Source: Streptomyces sp. TRM68416
Lineage (GTDB): Bacteria; Actinomycetota; Actinomycetes; Streptomycetales; Streptomycetaceae
Assembly: GCF_014596915.1 (NCBI RefSeq)
Contig: NZ_JACVWU010000003.1
Span: forward strand, 62,001-126,000
Direction: 5' to 3'
DNA: 64,000 nucleotides
Of the stretch, positions 50,776 to 58,152 are shown piece by piece. The translations under genes and the position numbers were made by a program. The notes beneath the pieces were generated by a model, which was given only the letters and a program-made list of their open reading frames with translations, ran no database searches and had not been told where the DNA came from. Positions within the stretch are counted from its first letter, which is position 1, and the number at the start of each line of letters is the position of its first letter.

Positions 50776-52521
50776 TCAGTACTTGTCGGGAGCGGGGACG
50801 CGCAGTCGGCGTCCGAGGAGCGGCCGGGCCGCCAACGCGTGCTTGATTTCCTCGCCGAGTTCGAACTCGCCTCTGCCCAGGCGCTTGCGCAGGAACAGGG
50901 TGAGCCCCTCGTGGGTGAGCCTGCCGATCTCCGGCGGGGCCTGGCGGCGCGCCCAGCGCAGGGTGGAGAGCACCCCTGCCGGGCTCAGGTCCAGGCACAG
51001 CCGGTCGGGGTCGGCGAGGCCGAAGCCGGGCGGGACGAAGTCGGCCTCCCGCAGCCGGGCCATGACGGTGTCGGCCGCGTCCCCTGCGTCGAGTTCGCCG
51101 CGTCCGACGGCCTGGCACAGCTCGCTCGTCTCGTGCAGCAGCTCCAGCACGGGGGCGTAGGGGGAGTCCTCCGCCAGCGCCTTGCCGCGCCACCAGGCGT
51201 GCTCCAGCGGTTCGAGCACCCCGGTGTCGCGGGTGTCGAGGTAGCGGGCGTAGGCGCGGCTGACCTCGAAGGTGGCGATGATCTGACCCAGCGCCCAGAT
51301 CCGGAACCAGGCGTTCCAAAGACGCCAGTCGCCGAACGACACATACGCGTTGGCGCACAGGTCGTCGTTGAAGTCGAGCAGCCCCTGCTCCAGTTCCTGG
51401 AGGAAGGAGAAGCGCTCGACGGAGAAGTCGTCCTCGCGGATCGCGTCGAGGAGCCGGTGGGTCAGCGCGTGCAGGGTCTCCATGGTGTTGGACATGCCGC
51501 GCGAGAACAGTGGGTCCACGAAACCCGCTGCGTGCGAGGTCAGACACCAGCGCGGACCGACCGTCTGCCGGGGCGAGTACTGGAGCCGGTCCGTGCGCAC
51601 CCAACTGCGCACCGGACGCGCACCCTCGAACTGGCGTGCTATGTCAGGATATTTCGCCAGGAAAAGGTTGAACTCTTCCTCGGGTGAGCAATCCGGCTCG
51701 GGGTGGACGCGCGGGTCCAGCAGGATCCCCACACTGCACAGCAGGTTGGTGGCCCGCGGGTGGTTGTCGAAGGGGATCACCCACATCCAGCCGCCCTCGA
51801 AGAGGTGGTGGAGCGTGCCCTCGTGGAAGCGGCTGGGGAACTTCGGACCGGCGGGCGCGGACTCGTCGAACGGGCGCACCCCGGTGAAGTGGTTGAACAG
51901 CGAGCGCGCGTGGTGGCGGAAGCGCGACGGCTCCTCGCGCAGCGCGAACTTGGAGGCCAGCACCGAGCGGTGGCCGCCGGCGTCCACGACGAACTTGGCG
52001 GCCACCCGGCCACCGGTGCCGAGCAACAGCTCCGCCCCCGAGTCGTCGAACTCGACGTCCACGACGGGCTGTTGCTGGCGGATGTGCGCCCCGTACTTCG
52101 CGGCCACCGTCAGCATCCAGGCGTCGGTGTCCTGCCGGAAGTAGTGGTTCTCGGTGTTGAGGACCTTGGGGATCTGGAAGAGGGTGCGCTCGCCGGGCAC
52201 CTGGTGCTCGCCCTCGCGGTGGTAGGCGAAACCGAAGTTCCGCTTGACCCCGCACTGGGTGGTGACATGGGCGTAGACGCCCTCGAAGGTGGCGAGGTGC
52301 TTGATCTCCGGTACGTCGTACCGCTCGGCCATCAGCCGCATCATCATCGAGGTGAACGGGATGGTCGACTCGCCGATGGTGAACTTCGGGTGGGTACCCG
52401 CGTCGATCAGGACGACATCGGCGCCCTGGCGGGCGAGGCAGGCGGCGAGGATCGACCCCGCCACGCCGGATCCGATGATCGCGACGTCGTGTTGGTGGGA
52501 TGGAGTGGATGTCTGGTGCAT
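50776..52521 (-). CDS. FADH2-dependent halogenase, canonical (pair 2, member A)
   Basis: A protein of 581 residues with GSGVAG, GESTIPFTS and an intact WxWxIP (WMWVIP, 245-250), then SHAAGFVDPLFSRGMSNTM. It is closely related to the 41170-42906 protein over its full length. Start ATG at 52521 with AAGGG upstream. It lies between the flavin reductase gene and its pair-B neighbour in the minus-strand operon, an arrangement that would co-express FADH2 supply and halogenases. Confidence 0.9.
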   Translation of the reverse strand: MHQTSTPSHQHDVAIIGSGVAGSILAACLARQGADVVLIDAGTHPKFTIGESTIPFTSMMMRLMAERYDVPEIKHLATFEGVYAHVTTQCGVKRNFGFAYHREGEHQVPGERTLFQIPKVLNTENHYFRQDTDAWMLTVAAKYGAHIRQQQPVVDVEFDDSGAELLLGTGGRVAAKFVVDAGGHRSVLASKFALREEPSRFRHHARSLFNHFTGVRPFDESAPAGPKFPSRFHEGTLHHLFEGGWMWVIPFDNHPRATNLLCSVGILLDPRVHPEPDCSPEEEFNLFLAKYPDIARQFEGARPVRSWVRTDRLQYSPRQTVGPRWCLTSHAAGFVDPLFSRGMSNTMETLHALTHRLLDAIREDDFSVERFSFLQELEQGLLDFNDDLCANAYVSFGDWRLWNAWFRIWALGQIIATFEVSRAYARYLDTRDTGVLEPLEHAWWRGKALAEDSPYAPVLELLHETSELCQAVGRGELDAGDAADTVMARLREADFVPPGFGLADPDRLCLDLSPAGVLSTLRWARRQAPPEIGRLTHEGLTLFLRKRLGRGEFELGEEIKHALAARPLLGRRLRVPAPDKY

Positions 52522-52640
52522 GTGCGAATCCCTTCGTGTGCCGGCCGTGCAGGCTCACTGTGGGAGTCGGAGTCAGGGCCGGCTCATGGGATGCCGAGAG
52601 CCCGGCACGGGCCGAGGCCCGCGCCGGGACGGGGGCCCTT

Positions 52641-53159
52641 TCAGGCCGCGTTGGGCAGCAGTCGTGCGTAACCGCCGCGCCAGTACGTGAGCGGGAATCG
52701 TTCCTCGGCCGAACCGCCGCCGACCACACGCCCGATGAGCAGCGTGTGGTCACCGGCCTCGACCGCGTCATGCAGTTCGCACTCGGCATGGCCGACCGTG
52801 ACCTGGAGCAACGGCGTACCCGTTGCCGGTCCGGGCGACCAGCGCACCCGCTCGAACTTGTCCTGCGCCCCGGAGGCGAACAGCTGCGAAGCCGTCTGCC
52901 CCTGCGAGCCCAGGATGTTGACGGAGAAGGCGGCGCGGTCCAGCACCGCCTGCAGCGTCCCGCTGAGGTTGCTGACACTCGCCAGCACCAGCGGCGGGTC
53001 GACGGAGACACTGCACACCGCGGAGCAGGTCAGCCCGCGCGGCGCGTCGTCCTTGTCGAGGGTGGTGACGATGGAGACCCCGCTGGCCAGCGAGGCCATC
53101 ACCGTCCGGAACAACTGGATGTCGACGGAGGGAGCCATGGTCGGCACGGAAGCCTGCAT
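52641..53159 (-). CDS. Flavin reductase for the halogenases
   Basis: About 172 residues of the HpaC/SsuE-like flavin reductase domain (FMN/FAD-binding split barrel): FRTVMASLASGVSIVTT at the start, then GLTCSAVCSVSVDPPLVLASVS and FSVNILG, all typical. It reduces FAD with NAD(P)H and supplies the free FADH2 that flavin halogenases need. The ATG at 53159 shares its A with the TGA of the prolyl-AMP ligase. As the only flavin reductase seen here, it probably serves all the active halogenases. Confidence 0.9.
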   Translation of the reverse strand: MQASVPTMAPSVDIQLFRTVMASLASGVSIVTTLDKDDAPRGLTCSAVCSVSVDPPLVLASVSNLSGTLQAVLDRAAFSVNILGSQGQTASQLFASGAQDKFERVRWSPGPATGTPLLQVTVGHAECELHDAVEAGDHTLLIGRVVGGGSAEERFPLTYWRGGYARLLPNAA

Positions 53160-54640
53160 CACAGCTCACCGCCTTCCACGGCCGTGACGAGCGCGGCCCG
53201 GTGGAGTTTGCCGTTGGCAGTCCTCGGCAGATCCTCCGCGATGTGCAAGCGGTCTATGTTCATGTACGTGGGCAACCTTTCCGCACAACGGCGCTTGATG
53301 GCGAGCAGGGAAGGCCGCTGCCCCGGCGAGGGGACGACGACCGCGTGCAGTTGGGACGTGAGACCGGTGCCGATCACCAGAACCGTCACCTCGGCGACGG
53401 ACTCGAGGGTGCCGATGGCCGCCTCGATCTCGCCCAGTTCGATCCGGTTGCCGCGCACCTTCACCATGTGGTCACGGCGCCCTACGTACTCCAGGTCGCC
53501 GTCCGGGCCCAGCCGGGCGATGTCACCGGTGCGGTACGCCCCCTCGTGCGGCGCCCTGCCCCAGTAGCCGAGCATCACCGTCGGGCCGGTCACGACGACC
53601 TCGCCCTCGCCGCCTTCCGGGCCGTCCAGCGTCACGGTGTCGCCCGAACAGGCCTTGCCGATCGGCAGCGGGGTCTCCCGCTCCAGGTCGGCCTCGGTCA
53701 CCTCGTAGGAAGTGCAGACGTTGGTCTCGGTCGGGCCGTACCAGTTGAGCAGCCGCACGCCCGGCCAGGCCTTGCGCAGCTCCTGGACGTGGTGGATCGC
53801 GAACGGCTCACCGGCGAAGAGACAGACCCGCAGCGCGGACGGCGGCGGACCCTCCAGCAGCCCGCCCTCCCGCATCATCAGACTGATCGCCGACGGCACC
53901 GAGTACCACACGGTGATCAGCCGCTGCCGCATGAACTCGGCAAGCTGCAGGGGGGCGTAGGCCAGTTCCTCGGGGACCAGGTGCACCGAGGCACCCGAGG
54001 CGAAGGCGCCGTACAGGTCGAAGACGGACAGGTCGAAGTTGAACGGGGCGTGGTTCGACAGCCGGTCCGACGGGGTGAGCTGCAGCTCTTCCACCGCCCA
54101 GTCCACGAACGCCAGCGCGTTGCGGTGGCTGATCACCACGCCCTTGGGCTCGCCCGTGGAACCGGAGGTGTAGAGGATGTACGCCGGGTCGTCCGGCTCG
54201 TTGCGGTAGTGCTCCGGACGCGCGCCCTCCTCGGCCCGCTCCAGCAGCTCGGCGAACCCGGCGATCGGCGCCGCGTCCCAGTCCGCCGCCCGGGCCCGCT
54301 CCACCCCGCCCTCGTCGGCCACGACCAGTGCCGGCGAGCAGCCGGCGGCGATCCGGGCCACCCGCGCCGGCGGGTTGGAGCCGGTCACCGGCACGTACAG
54401 GGCGCCGATGCGCAGCGCCGCCTGCATCACCGCGATGGCGTCGACGCTCTTGTGGCTCCACACCACCACCCGGTCGCCCACACCGACCCCGCTCGCCAGC
54501 AGGGCGGCGGCGGCACGGTCCGCGAGACGGTCGAGCTTGCGGTAGTCCACGGGCCCGTCGGCCCCGTGCACCGCCACCGAATACGGATAGCGCCGGGCGG
54601 AGTCGTACAGCAGGCGGTGCAGGCTGACATTGGTGCTCAT
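53159..54640 (-). CDS. L-prolyl-AMP ligase (PltF/RedM-like stand-alone adenylation enzyme)
   Basis: A protein of 493 residues. Adenylation core motifs are in order: YILYTSGSTGEPKGV (about 155-168), NHAPFNFDLSVFDLYGAF, NWYGPTETNVCTSYEV, YRTGDIARLGPDGDLEYVGRRDHMVKVRGNRIE, and the catalytic Lys in RTANGKLHR. The NFDLSVFDLY and TETNVCT stretches are typical of the proline-specific PltF/RedM/CloN4 group. It activates L-proline and loads it on the PltL-like carrier at 24898-25173. ATG at 54640 overlaps the upstream stop by 3 nt (ATGA). Confidence 0.9.
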   Translation of the reverse strand: MSTNVSLHRLLYDSARRYPYSVAVHGADGPVDYRKLDRLADRAAAALLASGVGVGDRVVVWSHKSVDAIAVMQAALRIGALYVPVTGSNPPARVARIAAGCSPALVVADEGGVERARAADWDAAPIAGFAELLERAEEGARPEHYRNEPDDPAYILYTSGSTGEPKGVVISHRNALAFVDWAVEELQLTPSDRLSNHAPFNFDLSVFDLYGAFASGASVHLVPEELAYAPLQLAEFMRQRLITVWYSVPSAISLMMREGGLLEGPPPSALRVCLFAGEPFAIHHVQELRKAWPGVRLLNWYGPTETNVCTSYEVTEADLERETPLPIGKACSGDTVTLDGPEGGEGEVVVTGPTVMLGYWGRAPHEGAYRTGDIARLGPDGDLEYVGRRDHMVKVRGNRIELGEIEAAIGTLESVAEVTVLVIGTGLTSQLHAVVVPSPGQRPSLLAIKRRCAERLPTYMNIDRLHIAEDLPRTANGKLHRAALVTAVEGGEL

Positions 54641-55773
54641 AGTCCCAGCTCCCTGGAGATGATGTCGCGCTGAATGTCCGATGTGCCGGAGAAGATGACC
54701 GAGGGAACCGCGTCCCTGAGAGCCGCCTCGATGCCCTCGTCACGCTGGTAGCCGCGGCCGCCGAAGAGGCGCACCGCGTCCATCGCCGTCGTGAGCACGC
54801 CCTCGGAGACGGCGAGCTTGGACAGGGCGATCCACAGGGTGGCCGGGCCGCCCCGGTCCATCTCCCAGGCCGCGCGGTAGAGCAGCAGCCGGGCGCTCTC
54901 CGTGCGCAGCTTCATGTCCGCGAGGCGGTGCGCGACGGCCTGGAACTGCGAGATCCGCCGGCCCGACTGCTTCCGGGTGCGGACGTGTTCGACGGCCCGG
55001 TCCAGCAGCCGGTCGGCGAGACCGAGGAAGCCGGCGAACAGACAGCACCGCTCCCAGCCCATCGAGTGCTGGAAGATGAAGCCGCCCTGGCCCTCCTCGC
55101 CGAGCACCTGCTCGTCCGGGACGAAGCAGTCCTCGAAGCGGATCCGGCCGGCCGGGACGTGCGACATGCCCATCTTCTCGAAGGGCTCGCCGATCGTCAC
55201 ACCCTTCGCCGAGCGCTCCACCACGAACCCGGTGACGCCCAGATAGCCCGCCTTCGGATCGGTGGTCGCATACGTGGTGAACACGTCGGCGGCCGGCCCG
55301 TTGGTGACGAAGCTCTTCTCGCCGTTCAGGATCCAGCCGCCGTCCGTGCGCTCCGCGACCGTCGCCAGCCGGGACACGTCGGAGCCCGCCTCGTCCTCCG
55401 TCATGGCGTTGCCCGCGATCAGCTCGCCCCGGCACATCCCGGGCAGGATCCGGGCCTTGAGCGCCGGGCTCGCGAAGTCGACCATCGGCATCGCGCAGGC
55501 GAACAGGTGCGCCGAGGCTCCGAAGACCAGGCCGGTGCGGGTGCAGCCCCGCCCGAGGGCCTCCACCTGGAGCGCGGTGTCCACGGCACCGAGGCCGCCA
55601 CCGCCGTACTCGACGGGAACGGACAGACCGAGCAGGCCGAGCTTGCCCAGCTGCGTCCAGTCGTCCCGGTCGTAGTAGCCGGTCCCCTCGGAGTCGGCCG
55701 GGAACGCCTCGCGTACGGCGGCCAGGGTCCGGTCGTATGCCTGCCGCTGTTCCTCGGTCCAGGCGAAGTCCAT
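54637..55773 (-). CDS. Prolyl-carrier-protein dehydrogenase (PltE/RedW-like)
   Basis: A protein of 378 residues, normal acyl-CoA dehydrogenase size. Motifs: VPVEYGGGGLG, AMTEDEAGSDVSRL, GEKSFVTNG, RLFGGRGYQRDEGIEAALRDA with Glu at the position of the MCAD-type base, and SGTSDIQRDIISRELGL at the end. In pyrrole pathways this enzyme oxidises prolyl-S-PCP by four electrons to pyrrolyl-S-PCP. Start ATG at 55773. It overlaps the prolyl-AMP ligase gene, so the two are made together. Together with that ligase and the PltL-like carrier it completes a standard pyrrole-2-carboxyl starter pathway. Confidence 0.92.
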   Translation of the reverse strand: MDFAWTEEQRQAYDRTLAAVREAFPADSEGTGYYDRDDWTQLGKLGLLGLSVPVEYGGGGLGAVDTALQVEALGRGCTRTGLVFGASAHLFACAMPMVDFASPALKARILPGMCRGELIAGNAMTEDEAGSDVSRLATVAERTDGGWILNGEKSFVTNGPAADVFTTYATTDPKAGYLGVTGFVVERSAKGVTIGEPFEKMGMSHVPAGRIRFEDCFVPDEQVLGEEGQGGFIFQHSMGWERCCLFAGFLGLADRLLDRAVEHVRTRKQSGRRISQFQAVAHRLADMKLRTESARLLLYRAAWEMDRGGPATLWIALSKLAVSEGVLTTAMDAVRLFGGRGYQRDEGIEAALRDAVPSVIFSGTSDIQRDIISRELGL

Positions 55774-55793
55774 GGCGATTGCCTGCCTTTCGA

Positions 55794-57098
55794 TCACTTT
55801 GGGGCGGTCATGACGTGGGCCACGGGCCGGGAGTTCAGCAGCTCCTCCTGGGCGCGCTCCTTCTGACGGGACAGCAGGGTGCTCAGCAGCGGCGCGGCCA
55901 TCGCGGTGGTGACCAGGGCCATGATCACCATGGCGCTGAACAGCTCGACGGTGAGCAGACCCAGGTGCAGACCGACGTTGAGGATCACCAGCTCGGTCAG
56001 ACCGCGGGTGTTCATCAGCAGCCCGAGGGTGGTGGCGTCGCGCCAGTTCATGCCCGTCAGCCGGGCCGGGATCGCCACACCGCCGAGCTTGCCGAGGCAG
56101 GCCACCACGATGACCGCCAGCATGACCAGCAGGCCCTGGCCGGTGATCGTGGTGAGGTCGACGGACAGGCCGGTCACGACGAAGAACAGGGGCAGCAGCA
56201 GCTTGCTGGCGTTCTCCATCGGCCCGAAGGCCGCCTGCATCATCCTGCGGTCGCGCGGCATGACCAGGCCGAAGAAGAACGCACCGAAGATGGCGTGGAT
56301 GCCGATCTCCGAGGTCAGCCAGGCCGAGCCGAAGGCACCGCACGCGGCCAGCACCATGATGTACGGCAGGCCCGAGTCGGGCACCTTGGCGGTGACCCTG
56401 CGCAGCAGCGGCTTGACGATCCACATCATGCCGGCGACGTACACCAGCGCCCACAGCAGCATCGTGACGAACGCGCCCGTCCCGCTGGCCGTCACCAGCG
56501 CCACGACCAGGGCCAGCATGCACCAGGCCAGGACGTCGTCGGCGGCCGCCAGCGCCAGGGAGAGCGCCCCGGGCCGGCTGAACTGGAGCCCCTGGTCGGC
56601 CACGATGCGGGCCAGCACCGGGAAGGCCGTGATCGACATGGCCACGCCGAGGTAGAGGGTGAACTCCAGCATCCCCACCTCTTTGCCGTTCACGGTGCCG
56701 TAGGTGCCGTAGATCAGCGCGGCGAGGCCCATGCCGAGCGCGAGGGGGCAGGCGATCGAGCTCAGCCAGATGATGCCGGTGGACTTGCGGCGCCCGCTGA
56801 AGCTCGTGCCGTCGAACTCCCAGCCGATGACGAACATGAACAAGATCAGGCCGACTTGGGCGGCGGTGCCCAGATGGGCCCGCGCCTCGGCCGGGAAGAA
56901 CTTGTCCGGCAGATCTCCCGGCAGCAGCCCGAGGAGACTCGGACCCAGGCAGATACCCGCGGCGATCTCGCCGACGACGGCGGGCTGCCGTATGCGGCGG
57001 GCCCCGATGGCGAAGGTGACGCCCACCAGCAGCGTCAGCGCGACGCCGCCGATTACTGTTGTGGTCAACCACTCGGAGTGTGCGGCAGGGGAAGCCAC
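55794..57098 (-). CDS. CPA2-family Na+(K+)/H+ antiporter
   Basis: About 434 residues with 11-13 hydrophobic segments. Typical CPA2 features are GEIAAGICLGPSLLG in an early helix, SITAFPVLARIV, and the ion-binding double Asp in AAADDVLAWC. GLLMNTRGLTELVILNVGL lies near the C-terminal helices. There is no TrkA-N regulatory domain. It would exchange protons for Na+ or K+ across the membrane. It lies in the starter-unit/halogenase operon, 20 nt before the prolyl dehydrogenase, so it probably serves the pathway. Since halogenated pyrrole-phenols can be protonophores, a self-protective role in pH homeostasis is my inference. Confidence 0.85.
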   Translation of the reverse strand: MASPAAHSEWLTTTVIGGVALTLLVGVTFAIGARRIRQPAVVGEIAAGICLGPSLLGLLPGDLPDKFFPAEARAHLGTAAQVGLILFMFVIGWEFDGTSFSGRRKSTGIIWLSSIACPLALGMGLAALIYGTYGTVNGKEVGMLEFTLYLGVAMSITAFPVLARIVADQGLQFSRPGALSLALAAADDVLAWCMLALVVALVTASGTGAFVTMLLWALVYVAGMMWIVKPLLRRVTAKVPDSGLPYIMVLAACGAFGSAWLTSEIGIHAIFGAFFFGLVMPRDRRMMQAAFGPMENASKLLLPLFFVVTGLSVDLTTITGQGLLVMLAVIVVACLGKLGGVAIPARLTGMNWRDATTLGLLMNTRGLTELVILNVGLHLGLLTVELFSAMVIMALVTTAMAAPLLSTLLSRQKERAQEELLNSRPVAHVMTAPK

Positions 57099-57138
57099 TG
57101 GATCTCCTTACGAACGAAGAATGGCGGTGCGGGTACGG

Positions 57139-58152
57139 TCAGCGGCTCCACGCGTCGCTTCCGGCCAGGACGGATGCCAGGTCGCCCTTGCCGTTTCGTG
57201 CGACGGCCTCCTCCAGCTGGTCGGCCATCGTCGTGTCGTAGACCGGTCGTTCGACGTCCCGGAAGACACCGATCGGCGTGTGGTGCAGGGTCTGCGGGTC
57301 CGCCAGCCGGGAGAGCGCGAAGGCGGTCGCGGGAGAGGCGGAACGGGCGTCGTGGACCAGGACCCGCCCCTCGTTCCCCTCGCTCAGCTCGACGACCTCC
57401 AGCTCGCCGGTGGCCGGATCGCGGACGACCCCCTTGGAATCACCGGCCCCGAGGCGGATCGGCCGGCCGTGCTCCAGCCGGATCACCGACTCCTGGGCCT
57501 GCTGCTTGTCCTTCAGGGCCTCGAAGGCGCCGTCGTTGAAGATGTTGCAGTTCTGGTAGATCTCGATCAGTGCGGTGCCCTGGTGGGCGGAGGCCTGGCG
57601 CAGGACCTCGGTGAGGTGCTTGCGGTCGGAGTCGACGGTGCGGGCGACGAAGGACGCCTCCGCGCCGATCGCCAGCGACACCGGGTTGAAGGGCGCGTCC
57701 AGCGAGCCCATCGGCGTCGACTTGGTGATCTTGCCGACCTCGGAGGTCGGCGAGTACTGGCCCTTGGTCAGGCCGTAGATGCGGTTGTTGAACAGCAGGA
57801 TCTTGAGGTTGACGTTGCGGCGCAGGGCGTGGATCAGGTGGTTGCCGCCGATGGACAGCGCGTCGCCGTCACCGGTGACCACCCACACGCTCAGCTCGGG
57901 ACGGGTCACCGCCAGCCCGGTCGCGATCGCGGGGGCCCGGCCGTGGATGGAGTGCATCCCGTAGGTGTTCATGTAGTACGGGAACCGGGAGGAGCAGCCG
58001 ATCCCGGAGACGAAGACGATGTTCTCCCGGGCGATGCCGAGTTCGGGCATGAAGCCCTGCACGGCGGAGAGAATCGCGTAGTCGCCGCAGCCCGGACACC
58101 AGCGCACTTCCTGGTCGGACTTGAAGTCACGGGCGAGCAGGTCAGTCGGCAT
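57139..58152 (-). CDS. korB: 2-oxoacid:ferredoxin oxidoreductase beta (TPP-binding) subunit
   Basis: A protein of 337 residues. RWCPGCGDYAIL holds two of the Cys that bind the 4Fe-4S cluster, and GIGCSSRFPYYMNTYG adds a third. The TPP motif begins at GDGDALSIGGNH and closes at LLFNN, and further signature stretches (YSPTSEVGKITKSTPMG) match Streptomyces KorB-type proteins. With the alpha/gamma subunit it converts a 2-oxoacid plus CoA to acyl-CoA, CO2 and reduced ferredoxin. ATG at 58152 overlaps the korA end by 11 nt. Looks like a cluster-associated copy of a central-metabolism enzyme. Confidence 0.9.
   Translation of the reverse strand: MPTDLLARDFKSDQEVRWCPGCGDYAILSAVQGFMPELGIARENIVFVSGIGCSSRFPYYMNTYGMHSIHGRAPAIATGLAVTRPELSVWVVTGDGDALSIGGNHLIHALRRNVNLKILLFNNRIYGLTKGQYSPTSEVGKITKSTPMGSLDAPFNPVSLAIGAEASFVARTVDSDRKHLTEVLRQASAHQGTALIEIYQNCNIFNDGAFEALKDKQQAQESVIRLEHGRPIRLGAGDSKGVVRDPATGELEVVELSEGNEGRVLVHDARSASPATAFALSRLADPQTLHHTPIGVFRDVERPVYDTTMADQLEEAVARNGKGDLASVLAGSDAWSR

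Noticed and set aside
53159..54640. Adenylation enzyme as part of an NRPS
   Set aside because: It is stand-alone, with PltF/RedM-type motifs and a matching prolyl dehydrogenase and carrier; no condensation domains are seen anywhere in the window.
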